Below, piece after piece: positions 34,170-42,757 of a DNA stretch of 64,000 bases. This DNA is from Streptomyces sedi (GTDB lineage Bacteria > Actinomycetota > Actinomycetes > Streptomycetales > Streptomycetaceae), in NCBI RefSeq assembly GCF_006335015.1, contig NZ_VDGT01000005.1, positions 186,001-250,000 on the forward strand, in the 5' to 3' direction. The translations under genes and the position numbers were made by a program. The stretch's first letter is position 1; every line of letters starts with the position of its first letter. Under the pieces are notes generated by a model. That model was not told where the DNA came from, did no database searches, and worked only from the letters and a program-made list of their open reading frames with translations.

Positions 34170-35501
34170 CTATTCGCCCAACACGCCCCGGAGGGCCTGC
34201 CGTTGTCCCGTCCACACCGAGGGGTCCTCGGTGAGGTCGTCCGCCGTGACGGGCGGCCGTTCCCTCTCCGGCCGGTCGCGCCGGGCGGCGCGACCGCCGC
34301 CGGACGCCGGGGGCGCCAGCCCGTGGCGCGCGGCGGCGTCCCCGCGGGCCGCGGCGAAGGGGGCGCCCGCGCCGGGCGCGGGGCGCCTGGCCGCGCCGGG
34401 CGCCCCGGCGCGCGCGCCGGGGCGGTGCGCCGCCGCGCCCGGGGGCGGGGAGAACGGGCGCCCGCCCTGCGCCGCCTCGTGCAGCGCGAACCGGCTCGCG
34501 ACGTTGGCGCGTTGCCCCAGGTGGCGCAGCGCCTGCCGGGTCAACTGCCCCTGCGCGGGGCCCGCCTGGCCGATGCTCGGCGGCATGATCCCCCCGTAGA
34601 GGCCGGCCAGCGAGGCGGTCCCCGCCCCCGGGCCGAGCACGGCCGGGCCGCCGGCGGTCGGAACGGCGCCGGGGCCGACGTTGAGCCCGGAGAGCCGGGC
34701 CGCGTACTCGGTGACCGCGCCGAACGGCTGCCCGGTGACCGGGTCGATCCAACGGCCCGCCGTCGGGTCGAACTCCCGGCCGGTCGCCGGGTCCACGAGG
34801 AAGCCGGTGGCCGGGCTCTGCACCCAGCCGGCGAAGTCGCCCCGTTCCGGCCCCAGCAGCCGCCCGTGCGGGTACTCCCCCGCGCCGACCATGCCGCCGT
34901 TGGCGGCCGGCAGCAGCGCGCCGCCGCCGGCCTCCGCCAGCCCGCCGCCGCCGAGTGCCCCGCCCCCCGGGGCGCTCGGCGCGCCGCCCGCGCCCCCGGC
35001 GCCGCCCCCCGGCGCCGGCGGCGCGTCGCCGCCCGTGACCCGCGCGAAGCTGGTGGCGAGCCGGTCGAGAACGCCCTGCGCCTCGGTGACCAGCCGCTCG
35101 CGCTCCTCGCTCTGCCGCATGGACGCGTTCACGGCCGCCATGCCCACGTCGGGCCCGGCCGGGGTCTCGGACGCCTCGGCGAACCGCTCCTCCAGCGTCA
35201 GCGCCTCCTCCGTGGCGGCGGCCGACGCGTCGCCCGCCGTCTGGAGCTGGCCGGCGATGGACATCGCCACGGCGCTGGCGCCCGAGGCCCAACTGGCCGT
35301 CTCCGCCATCCGGTCGGACAGCTCGATCAGCCCGACGCCCGGCTCGGCCGCCGCCGTCTCGGCGGCGCCCGCCAGCCGGTCGTTCTCGCCGGTGCCCGCG
35401 CCGGCCAGCGCGATCCAGGCGCCGGCCGCCGCGTACATCCGGATGTGGCGGGCGCTGTAGATGTCGCCCACGATCCCGTGGAACCTCTCGTCACTGGTCA
35501 T
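34170..35501 (-). CDS. PPE-like type VII substrate with Gly/Pro-rich C-terminus
   Basis: A 443-residue protein. The first ~170 residues are helical and amphipathic (YSARHIRMYAAAGAWIALAGAG, LSDRMAETASWASGASAVAM), compatible with the PPE-type helical fold. The centre is a Gly/Ala/Pro-rich low-complexity linker and the end is an Arg/Pro-rich tail closing in TEDPSVWTGQRQALRGVLGE. That type of final W-x-x-x-R-x-A-x-G-V-L/I motif is known from non-mycobacterial PPE-related proteins. It is probably exported through the adjacent ESX machine. A segment VTGQPFGAVTEYAARLSGLNVG and repeats of DPATGREFDPTAGRW occur in the linker. Confidence 0.6.
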   Translation of the reverse strand: MTSDERFHGIVGDIYSARHIRMYAAAGAWIALAGAGTGENDRLAGAAETAAAEPGVGLIELSDRMAETASWASGASAVAMSIAGQLQTAGDASAAATEEALTLEERFAEASETPAGPDVGMAAVNASMRQSEERERLVTEAQGVLDRLATSFARVTGGDAPPAPGGGAGGAGGAPSAPGGGALGGGGLAEAGGGALLPAANGGMVGAGEYPHGRLLGPERGDFAGWVQSPATGFLVDPATGREFDPTAGRWIDPVTGQPFGAVTEYAARLSGLNVGPGAVPTAGGPAVLGPGAGTASLAGLYGGIMPPSIGQAGPAQGQLTRQALRHLGQRANVASRFALHEAAQGGRPFSPPPGAAAHRPGARAGAPGAARRPAPGAGAPFAAARGDAAARHGLAPPASGGGRAARRDRPERERPPVTADDLTEDPSVWTGQRQALRGVLGE

Positions 35502-35504
35502 CGC

Positions 35505-35888
35505 TCAGTACAACTCCCGGAACTCTCCGCCGCCGCCCTCGCCGCTGTTCATCAGCCCGTCGAAGTAGCCGACCGCCTCCTGGGCGCCGGCCAGCCGCTG
35601 CCCGGCGGCGGCGTCCGTCTCGTCGGCGATTCCGGCGGCCTCGCCCGCGCTCGACTGGATGTCGCCGACGGTGAGCCCCGCGGCCTCCAGCTCGCTCAGC
35701 ATCGTGCGGGCCGCGCTCTCCAGGGCCCCCTCGGCCTCCGCACCGCCCGGCACGCTCCCGAAGAGCCCCCTGGCCGACGCGATGCCGATGAACTTCTCGC
35801 GCATCGCCCCCAGTTCGCCGCTGCCCCCGGCCGCCGACTCGGCTTCCCGCATCCCGTCCGGGTTGAGATCGACATCGCCGCCTGCCAT
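35505..35888 (-). CDS. Small ESX-locus helical protein
   Basis: A 127-residue acidic protein with the size and helix content of an ESX substrate or chaperone. It lacks a W-x-G motif. It begins MAGGDVDLNPDGMREAESAAG and is mostly Ala/Glu-rich helix, ending EFRELY. Its stop codon is 3 bases before the start of the next gene, so the two are coupled and may form a heterodimer, like EsxB with PPE proteins (inference). Confidence 0.5.
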   Translation of the reverse strand: MAGGDVDLNPDGMREAESAAGGSGELGAMREKFIGIASARGLFGSVPGGAEAEGALESAARTMLSELEAAGLTVGDIQSSAGEAAGIADETDAAAGQRLAGAQEAVGYFDGLMNSGEGGGGEFRELY

Positions 35889-35924
35889 CGCGCGCTTCCC
35901 CCTGTCCTCGTCGTTCCGGCGCGG

Positions 35925-36239
35925 CTAGCGACCGCCGCCCGCGGCCCTGACCATCGCGGAGCCGCCCTCGTTGCCGATGGACTGCACGTCCCGCATCGCG
36001 CGGTTCTGTCCGCTGACGCTGTCGTCGAAGCCGCCGGCCTCGCGGCGGAACTGCTCGTCGCGCTCGTTGAGCACGGAGGCGATGGAGGCGTCCACCTGCC
36101 CCTGCTCGATGAGGCTGGTCAGCTGGGTGTGCACGTCGTCCCAGATCTCCTGGTAGCGCTCCTGCTGGCCGCTGGTCGCCGACTGGATGGCGTCCAGCCC
36201 TTCGTTGCCGAAGCGGATCATGCCGTCGCCGTAACCCAT
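35925..36239 (-). CDS. WXG100-size protein with degenerate motif
   Basis: A 104-residue protein of EsxA/WXG100 size. Tryptophan is present (QEIWDDVHTQLTSLIEQG) but the W-x-G turn is not, so the motif is degenerate. Two predicted helices flank the centre. A good ribosome site (AAGGAGACCACGCCC) precedes the ATG. Functional assignment depends on position in the operon. Confidence 0.55.
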   Translation of the reverse strand: MGYGDGMIRFGNEGLDAIQSATSGQQERYQEIWDDVHTQLTSLIEQGQVDASIASVLNERDEQFRREAGGFDDSVSGQNRAMRDVQSIGNEGGSAMVRAAGGGR

Positions 36240-36320
36240 GGGCGTGGTCTCCTTCGTTCGTGAGGTGGTGGTGCGGGCGGCCCCGGTCGTGGGGCGCAGG
36301 TCGGCCGGTCCGACCGGGCG

Positions 36321-36662
36321 TCAGATGGCCTGCGCGATGCCGGCGTCCGGGGTGACCCCGGGGGTCTGCACGCCGCCGAGGACGTGCTGGGCCTCCGCGT
36401 CGGTCTCGCGACCGGTCGTCGCGGTCAGCCCGAGGTCGCGGGAGAGCCCGTCCAACGCGCCGGCCAGCGCCTGGCCCGCGCGGCCCAGGTCCTCGTAGGT
36501 CTCCATGGCGCGGCCGGTGCCCGAGCCGTTGTAGGCGGTGGAGACGTTGGCACCGTGGCCGCCGATTCCCGTGGCGACCTCCTCCATGTCGGTGTAGGCC
36601 TGCCCGATGACGCCCATCACCCGGTCGACCTCCTCGGGCGAGAGCTTGATCTCGTCGCTCAT
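36321..36662 (-). CDS. WXG100-like protein, first gene of the ESX operon
   Basis: A 113-residue helical protein. It starts MSDEIKLSPEEVDRVMGVIGQAY, then has the turn-like YNGSGTGRAMETYEDL between two helices, where WXG100 proteins carry W-x-G. It also contains Y-T-D-M-E, a Y-x-x-x-E pattern. It is the promoter-proximal gene: upstream are 190 bases of non-coding DNA. GGGGAGGAAGGCC precedes the ATG. Confidence 0.6.
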   Translation of the reverse strand: MSDEIKLSPEEVDRVMGVIGQAYTDMEEVATGIGGHGANVSTAYNGSGTGRAMETYEDLGRAGQALAGALDGLSRDLGLTATTGRETDAEAQHVLGGVQTPGVTPDAGIAQAI

Positions 36663-36755
36663 GGCCTTCCTCCCCGTAGACGTGGTTCACAGTTGTTCGC
36701 TGACGTTCACCCCCGCAACGCGCGCCCGGCGCGAAGTGCGGGCGACCGCCCGTCA

Positions 36756-36765
36756 CACCATGGTG
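36756..36765. promoter_or_regulatory. 10-bp palindrome upstream of the ESX operon
   Basis: CACCATGGTG is a perfect palindrome about 95 bases before the first ESX gene, in the gap that also carries the 36810-36834 inverted repeat. Confidence 0.25.
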
Positions 36766-36809
36766 GGACAGCCGATGGAAAATTGCACCAGCATCTGTGT
36801 ATCAGAACT

Positions 36810-36834
36810 GTAGCAACGGCAAACACGTTGCTAC
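36810..36834 (-). promoter_or_regulatory. 9-bp inverted repeat between regulator and ESX operon
   Basis: GTAGCAACG-N7-CGTTGCTAC in an unusually AT-rich island. It lies 18 bases after the stop of the AfsR-like gene, so it may be its terminator; it is also upstream of the ESX operon start and may be an operator. The sequence does not decide. Confidence 0.5.
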
Positions 36835-36852
36835 GCGGGGCTTTTGGACGCC

Positions 36853-39549
36853 TCAACCGAGCGGTCGACGTCGCGTGATTCGCACTCGCAAGTGGCCGTT
36901 CTCGCGACTGTCCAGGTCCTCGATCACGGCCTTGGCGTGCATCTCCTCGATGTGTGCACTCGCTTCCTCACCGAGCCCGCGCAACGCCTGCGCCCGCCAG
37001 GTCCGCTGCTGCGCCACCACGAACGGGTCGAACGGCTGCTCCGCCGCGTGCGCCATCCCCCGGTCGCTCCAGTGGGCCGCCTCCTCGTACTCGGCGACCT
37101 CCAGGTGGAACTCGGTCAACACCCCGGCCGCCATGGTGCGGTCCCACGGCTGGGTCGCCGCCGCGTAGTTCTCCCTCAGCAGGGCCCTGGCGGTGGCGTG
37201 GTCGCCGAGGTAGAGGTGACAGCGCGCCAGGTTGTTGGTCAACGGGGTGCGGAAGTCCTCGTGCCCGCCGGCCTCCACCTCGGCCAGCGTCGCCTCCGCC
37301 AGCCCGATCGCGTCCCCCAGCCTGCCGGCCGAGCCCAGGCAGGTCACCAGGTGCAGCGTCGCCCCCAGCGCCTCCTCGACGCGTCCCAACGCGCGCAGCA
37401 CCGCGATCGCCTCGCGCAGCAGCGCGACACCGCGCGCCCCCTGCCCGCGCTGCCCCCACAACCTGCCCAACTGGGCGAGCGCCACCGCCTCGGCGAACCC
37501 GTCCCCGCGCCGCCGCGCCACCGTCAGCGCCAACTCGCAGAGCCGGGCCTGCGCGCCCCCGGCCTGGCGCGTGCCGAAGTAGGTCTCCAACGCCCGCGCG
37601 CTCTCCAGCGCGAAGTCCGACAGCGGAGCGCCCCCCAGCGCCGCCCCCTCGTCGAAGCAGGGCGCCGCGAGCTGCCCCGCCAGCGCCAGCACGTCGTCCA
37701 GCACCTCGTCGGCCCAGGGCAGCGCCTCGTCGACCGAGGTGAAGGGGCGCCCGCCGGGGAAACGCGCGGCGCCCTGCCGGTACCGGGTCCGCAGGGTGCG
37801 GCTGAGCGCCATGGGCAGGCTCAGCCGGTAGAGCGAGCCGGCGTACCAGTTGGCCAACGCCGCGAGCCGGGTGCGCAGCCAGACCTGCGGCATCCGCGCG
37901 GCGTCCCGGCCGGCGGCGGCGCGCAGCAGGTCGTGCAGCGTGTAGACGCCCGGCCGCGGGCGGTCGACGATCCGCGCGTCGACCAGCCGGTCCAGCGCGT
38001 CGCCCGCCTGCCGCGCGGTGACGTCCAGCAGCGCCGCCACCGAGCCCGGCGTGTAGGAGCGGACGGCCGCCGCCCCGAGCGCGGGGAAGAGCGTGGCCGC
38101 CAGCCGTTCGTCCGGTGAGCCGCTCCGCGCCAGCTGGTCGACGCTGACCGCCAGCACGGCGCGAAGCTCCGGATAGCCGCCGCCCGCCCCCGCCGCCCGG
38201 CGCCGTTCCGCGCGCAACGCCCCGAGGAGATCGGCCACCGGCCGCCCGGGCCCGGCCGCGAGCCGGGTCCCGAGGATGCGCAGCGCGAGCGGCAACCGGC
38301 CGCAGAGCTCCGCCAGTTCGCCCCACTCCTCGGCGTCGCCGCGCCCCGGGCGCCGGCCGCCGGCCGCGCGCAGCAGCGCCACGGCCTCGCCGGGCGCGAG
38401 CGGCTCCAGGCGCAGCCGCCGCCCACCCCCCTCCCCCACCAGCCGGGCTCGCCCCGTGACCAGCGCGGCCGAGCCGCCCACGGCCGGCAGCAGCGGGGCG
38501 ACCTGCGCGGCGTCCACCGCGTTGTCCAGCAGCACCAGCACGCGGCGACGGCGGATCTCGGCGTGGTAGACGGCGCCTGAGGCCTCCTCGTCCGGCATCT
38601 CCTTCCCCGGGAGGCCCATCGCCGCCAGCAGCAGCCGCCGCGCCTCGGTCGCGGTCAGCGGCGCGTTGCGCGGATCGGCGCCACGCAGGTCGACATAGAG
38701 CAGCCCGTCGGGGAAACGGTGCCCCAACTCCCGCGCCACCCGCACCGCCAGAGTCGACTTGCCGACCCCGTCGGGCCCGTCGATCAGACAGACGGCGGGC
38801 GTGGCGGACACGTCCGTCAACCAGCGCCGCAGCCGCCCCAGTTCCCCCGCGCGCGCCACGAACATCCCGGCCCCGTCGGGCAGCCCCGGCGTCGCCGCGG
38901 TGGGCGGCTCGACGGCGGTGGCCCGTTCGACCAGCCCGGCGAACGCGGCCAGTTCGTCGCCCCCGGCCTCCGGCGGCAGCGCGTCGACGCGCCACGGATG
39001 GTGCGAGACCGGCGCCTCACGCCCCTCGTCGACCGCCTCGCGCTCCAGACGCAGCTCCAGCTCGGCGCGCAGCCGCAGCGCGCGCGACCACAGCAGCCGC
39101 AGCCGCCGCCGTTCCCCGTCACGCAGCGGGCAGTCCGGCAGGCCCATCAGCGGGTTGCCCGTCCACAGCGGCAGCACCCCGGTCAGCGTGAGCAGCGCCG
39201 CCTCGGGCCGCCCGGCCGCCAGCTCCTCGGCCCTCAGCAGCCCCCCGGCGAACCGCCCCAGATCCGTCGCCTCGGGGGAGACATCCAGCAGATAGCCGCC
39301 CGGCACCGTGCGGATCGACCCCGCCGGCAACACCGCCCGCAGCCGCGCCACCTGCCGCCGTAACCGCCCGACCGCGCCCCCCGGCGGCACCCGCCCCCAC
39401 AGCCGTTCGGCCAACTCCCCCGCGCACACCGGCCGCCCGGGCCCCAGCGCGAGCGCCGCCAGCGTGGCACAGGTCAACGGCGCGGTCACCGGCAGCACTT
39501 CGCCCTCGTCACCGAGTACCCGCACCAGACCGAGCAGGCGGATGTCCAC
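36853..39549 (-). CDS. AfsR-like regulator: winged helix/BTAD, NB-ARC ATPase, TPR
   Basis: An 898-residue regulator of the SARP/AfsR class. The N-terminal OmpR-type winged helix starts MDIRLLGLVRVLGDEGE and is followed by a BTAD-like helical region (about 95-180), an NB-ARC ATPase with Walker A LIDGPDGVGKSTLAV (about residues 255-270) and VLVLLDNAVDAAQVAPLLPA as Walker B-like strand, and C-terminal TPR repeats (about 650-880). The GTG start at 39549 was chosen because it begins exactly at the conserved D-I-R-L-L-G. Codon 63 is TTA, the rare codon read by bldA tRNA. It lies upstream of the ESX operon on the same strand and is a candidate activator of it. Confidence 0.88.
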   Translation of the reverse strand: MDIRLLGLVRVLGDEGEVLPVTAPLTCATLAALALGPGRPVCAGELAERLWGRVPPGGAVGRLRRQVARLRAVLPAGSIRTVPGGYLLDVSPEATDLGRFAGGLLRAEELAAGRPEAALLTLTGVLPLWTGNPLMGLPDCPLRDGERRRLRLLWSRALRLRAELELRLEREAVDEGREAPVSHHPWRVDALPPEAGGDELAAFAGLVERATAVEPPTAATPGLPDGAGMFVARAGELGRLRRWLTDVSATPAVCLIDGPDGVGKSTLAVRVARELGHRFPDGLLYVDLRGADPRNAPLTATEARRLLLAAMGLPGKEMPDEEASGAVYHAEIRRRRVLVLLDNAVDAAQVAPLLPAVGGSAALVTGRARLVGEGGGRRLRLEPLAPGEAVALLRAAGGRRPGRGDAEEWGELAELCGRLPLALRILGTRLAAGPGRPVADLLGALRAERRRAAGAGGGYPELRAVLAVSVDQLARSGSPDERLAATLFPALGAAAVRSYTPGSVAALLDVTARQAGDALDRLVDARIVDRPRPGVYTLHDLLRAAAGRDAARMPQVWLRTRLAALANWYAGSLYRLSLPMALSRTLRTRYRQGAARFPGGRPFTSVDEALPWADEVLDDVLALAGQLAAPCFDEGAALGGAPLSDFALESARALETYFGTRQAGGAQARLCELALTVARRRGDGFAEAVALAQLGRLWGQRGQGARGVALLREAIAVLRALGRVEEALGATLHLVTCLGSAGRLGDAIGLAEATLAEVEAGGHEDFRTPLTNNLARCHLYLGDHATARALLRENYAAATQPWDRTMAAGVLTEFHLEVAEYEEAAHWSDRGMAHAAEQPFDPFVVAQQRTWRAQALRGLGEEASAHIEEMHAKAVIEDLDSRENGHLRVRITRRRPLG
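39361..39363 (-). other. TTA leucine codon in the AfsR-like gene
   Basis: The in-frame TTA at codon 63 (segment GRLRRQV) is the only TTA codon I found in the window's real genes. In streptomycetes TTA is read by the bldA tRNA and delays translation until late growth. Confidence 0.85.
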
Positions 39550-39697
39550 GGGTACCCCCAAGAGCCACGCCACCGACCCGACCGGGCCGGCACACTCATC
39601 CCCCGTACCGTCGCTGTCCGAGGTGAGATCGTCGCACGGCTGCGAGAAGCTGAAAAGGGACCGGCCGGCTTTCCGCCACGGCCGGCGGTGGCCACGT

Positions 39698-39722
39698 CCC
39701 CGTCAGGGGCGCGGAGCGGCGC
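39698..39722 (-). terminator. GC-rich hairpin element after the RNA methyltransferase
   Basis: Contains a CCCC-GTCA-GGGG hairpin and resembles (inverted) the GC-rich elements at 12265 and 18931. It is placed as terminator for the methyltransferase gene on the minus strand. Confidence 0.45.
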
Positions 39723-39761
39723 GAGCCCCCCGCCGGCCCCGCCCCGTCCACCCGCCCGCGG

Positions 39762-41117
39762 TCAGGACTCCTTCTTCGCCGGGTGCAGGATCGCCACGCA
39801 CTCCATGTGGTGGGTGACCGGGAAGAGGTCGAACGCCCGCAGGAAGCGCGGGACATAGCCGGCGGCGGCGAAGTGGCGCAGGTCGCGGGCGAGGGCCGCC
39901 GGGTCGCAGGCGACATAGGCGACGCGGCGCGGGCCGAGCGCGGCCACCTGCCGCACCACCTCGCCGCCGGCGCCCGCCCGGGGCGGGTCGAGGACGACGA
40001 GGTCCGCCTCCGTGATGCCGGTCGCCGGCAGCACCTTGGCCACCGGCCCCTGCTCCACGCGCACCCTCGGGTAGCCGGACAGGTTGTGCCGCGCGTCGCG
40101 CACCGCGCGCCCGGACGCCTCGATGCCGAGCACCGCGCCCTTCTCGCCCATCCGCTGGGCCAGCGCGCCGGCGAAGAGCCCGACGCCGCAGTAGAGGTCG
40201 AGCGCCGTCTCGCCGCGCCGGGGGATCAGCCCGCGCATCACCGCGTCCACCAGCACCTCGGCGGCCTTGGTGTGGCCCTGCCAGAACCCGCCGCCGCTCA
40301 CCCGCCACGTGTGGTCGTCCGCGCGCTCCCGCACGAACGCCCGCCCGTGCACCCGGTGCACCGCCGGCTCCCCGCCGCGCCCGCGCGTCGGCTCGGCCCG
40401 CATCACGGAGACCGGCCGGTCCAACTCGACGAGCGGCAGCCGCCGTTCCGGCCGGGGGGTGAGGACCACCAGCCGGTCGTGGGAACCGGTCGCCGCCGCC
40501 ACGTCCACCGTGGCCATCCCCGGCCACTCGCGGCGTTCCACGCCCAGCTCGGTGACGCCCTCGGCGGCGATCAGACAGTGGTCGACCGGCTCCACCTCGT
40601 GCGAACGGTGCCGGCGCAGCCCCGCGCGCCCCTCCTCGTCGACCGCGTACTGCACCCGGGTCCGCCAGGCCGGCACCTCGCCCGCCGGGACCTTGTCGCC
40701 GGGCGCCGGCTCCACCGTGCCGTCCCAGCCCGCCTGCTCGGGCGTCAGCCCGGCCAGCTGCGCCAGCTGCTCGGTCAGCACCTCGGCCTTCAGCCGGCGC
40801 TGCGCGCCCGGCTTGGCGTGCTGCCAGTCGCAGCCCCCGCAGCGCCCGGGGCCGGAGAACGGGCAGGGCGCGGGGACCCGGTCCCGGCTCGCCTCCACCA
40901 CTGTCACGGCGTCGGCACGCAGGTAACGGGAGTCCTCCCGCCCCTCGGTGACACGGGCGACGACCCGCTCGCCCGGGAGGGCGTGCCGGACGAAGAGCAC
41001 CCGCCCCTCCCCGGTCCTGGCGACGCAGTGCCCGCCGTGGGCGACCGGGCCGACCTCGACCTCGTACTCCTGGCCGACCAGGGAGGCCGCCTTGCTGGAG
41101 GTTGGTTCGGTGGCCAT
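39762..41117 (-). CDS. TRAM-domain Fe-S RNA uracil-5-methyltransferase (TrmA/RlmD family)
   Basis: A 451-residue SAM-dependent methyltransferase acting on RNA uridines. A TRAM domain (about residues 10-70) is followed by the iron-sulfur cysteines in CPFSGPGRCGGCDWQH, motif I LDLYCGVGLFAGAL, VLDPPRAGAGGE and the catalytic Cys loop YVACDPAALARDLR. The exact base (tRNA U54 or 23S U1939/U747) cannot be told from sequence. The ATG at 41117 gives the usual length. It is divergent from the trkA-like genes, with about 260 bp between. Confidence 0.92.
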   Translation of the reverse strand: MATEPTSSKAASLVGQEYEVEVGPVAHGGHCVARTGEGRVLFVRHALPGERVVARVTEGREDSRYLRADAVTVVEASRDRVPAPCPFSGPGRCGGCDWQHAKPGAQRRLKAEVLTEQLAQLAGLTPEQAGWDGTVEPAPGDKVPAGEVPAWRTRVQYAVDEEGRAGLRRHRSHEVEPVDHCLIAAEGVTELGVERREWPGMATVDVAAATGSHDRLVVLTPRPERRLPLVELDRPVSVMRAEPTRGRGGEPAVHRVHGRAFVRERADDHTWRVSGGGFWQGHTKAAEVLVDAVMRGLIPRRGETALDLYCGVGLFAGALAQRMGEKGAVLGIEASGRAVRDARHNLSGYPRVRVEQGPVAKVLPATGITEADLVVLDPPRAGAGGEVVRQVAALGPRRVAYVACDPAALARDLRHFAAAGYVPRFLRAFDLFPVTHHMECVAILHPAKKES

Positions 41118-41378
41118 GGTGGTGCGGCTCCAGGGGTCGGGCACTCGCTCGGGGTGCGCGGTTGAATCGGTGTCGCCGGGGGCGTCGCGGGGGAACGTGC
41201 CCCGGTGGACGGCGCCGTCGAACGGGGTTCGGCGGTGCCGCACGGAGGCGCTGTTCGGGAAACGCCGCAGCGGCCGTCAAGTCTACGGCGGCTCATGGCA
41301 GGCTTACGCCCACCGGGCCCGGCCGCGCGCGGTGACGGAAGCCGCCGGCCGGTAGCGTGGCCAGCGCGAAGGAGACCT

Positions 41379-42041
41379 ATGCACATCGTGATCTTGGGCT
41401 GTGGCCGGGTCGGCGCGACCCTGGCGCACGAGCTGGAGGGGCGCGGGCACTCGGTCGCCGTCATCGACAAGGACCCGACGGCCTTCCGCCGGCTCGGTTC
41501 CCAGTTCGCCGGCCGCCGCGTGACCGGGCTCGGCTTCGACCGGGACACCCTGGTGGAGGCGGGCCTCCCGGAGGCCGGCGCCTTCGCCGCCGTCAGCAGC
41601 GGGGACAACTCCAACATCATCGCGGCCCGGGTCGCCCGCGAGGTCTTCGGCGTGCGCCATGTCACCGCGCGCATCTACGACTCGCGCCGGGCCGAGGTCT
41701 ACGAGCGCTTCGGCATCCCCACGGTGGCCAGCGTCCGCTGGATCACCGACCAGATGGTCCGCCGGCTGCTGCCCTCGGGCGCCGAACCGCTGTGGCGCGA
41801 CCCCGGCGGCGAGCTGCTGCTGTCGGAGGTGACGCTCGCCCCCGCGTGGGTGGGGCACCGGGTCAGCCGCTTCCAGGAGGCGACCGGTGTGCGGGTGGCG
41901 TTCGTGACGCGGCTGGGCGAGGCGACGCTCCCGACGGCCGGGATGGTCTTCCAGGACGGCGACCTGGTGCACGTGCTGATGTACCGGGACCGGGTCGCCG
42001 AGGTGGAGGCGGCCTGCGTGCGCGGGCCGGAGCCCCGGTGA
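41379..42041 (+). CDS. trkA: TrkA-family potassium uptake regulator (RCK), first copy
   Basis: A 220-residue RCK protein: an N-terminal Rossmann domain with ILGCGRVGATLAHELEGRGHSVAVIDKD binding NAD(H) and a C-terminal RCK_C domain (about 140-215). It regulates a Trk/Ktr potassium transporter. The ATG follows AAGGAGACCT. A second copy begins 31 bases after its stop; both are 220 residues, so they probably form a heteromeric ring. The membrane subunit TrkH/KtrB is not in the window. Confidence 0.9.
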   Translation: MHIVILGCGRVGATLAHELEGRGHSVAVIDKDPTAFRRLGSQFAGRRVTGLGFDRDTLVEAGLPEAGAFAAVSSGDNSNIIAARVAREVFGVRHVTARIYDSRRAEVYERFGIPTVASVRWITDQMVRRLLPSGAEPLWRDPGGELLLSEVTLAPAWVGHRVSRFQEATGVRVAFVTRLGEATLPTAGMVFQDGDLVHVLMYRDRVAEVEAACVRGPEPR

Positions 42042-42072
42042 GCGCGACCGCCGAGTCGAGGGAGAGAGAACG

Positions 42073-42735
42073 ATGAGAGTCGTGATCGCCGGCGCCGGCG
42101 CGGTCGGCCGTTCCGTGGCCAACGAGCTGCTGGAGAACGGCCACGAGGTGCTGCTGATCGACAAGGACCCCACCAAGGTCTCCGTGGAGCGGGTCCCGTC
42201 GGCCGAGTGGCTGCTCGCCGACGCCTGCGAGATCACCAGCCTCGACGAGGCGGCGCTGGAGCGCTGCCAGGTGGTGATCGCCGCCAGCGGCGACGACAAG
42301 GTCAACCTGGTGGTCTCGCTGCTCGCCAAGACGGAGTACGGCGTGCCCCGGGTGGTGGCCAGGGTCAACCACCCGGCCAACGAGTGGCTCTTCAACGACT
42401 CGTGGGGCGTCGACGTCGCCGTCTCCACGCCCCGGCTGATGTCCGCGCTGGTCGAGGAGGCCGTGAGCGTCGGGGACCTGGTGCGGCTGCTGCGCTTCAG
42501 CCAGGGCGACGCCAACCTGGTGGAGCTGACGCTCCCGGAGGGCGCGGCCCTGGTCGGCACGCGGGTGGGGGAGGTGGCCTGGCCGCAGGAGACCGCGCTG
42601 GTCACCATCATCAGGGGCAGCCGCGTCATGGTGCCCGACCCGGACGACGCGCTGGCCCCCGGCGACGAGCTGCTCTTCGTCGCGGCTACCCATCAGGAGG
42701 AGGAGCTGGAGCGGCTGCTGACCGCCCGCCCCTGA
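42073..42735 (+). CDS. trkA: TrkA-family potassium uptake regulator (RCK), second copy
   Basis: A 220-residue RCK protein, paralogue of the preceding gene. The nucleotide-binding motif is VVIAGAGAVGRSVANELLENGHEVLLIDKDPTKV; SLLAKTEYGVPRVVARVNHPANEWLF and WGVDVAVSTPRLMSALVEE follow, typical of actinobacterial CeoC/TrkA. The C-terminal RCK_C domain is complete. It is cotranscribed with the first copy and convergent with the DUF3159 gene. Confidence 0.9.
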   Translation: MRVVIAGAGAVGRSVANELLENGHEVLLIDKDPTKVSVERVPSAEWLLADACEITSLDEAALERCQVVIAASGDDKVNLVVSLLAKTEYGVPRVVARVNHPANEWLFNDSWGVDVAVSTPRLMSALVEEAVSVGDLVRLLRFSQGDANLVELTLPEGAALVGTRVGEVAWPQETALVTIIRGSRVMVPDPDDALAPGDELLFVAATHQEEELERLLTARP

Positions 42736-42757
42736 CGGCCCGGCCCCGGGCGCCCGG

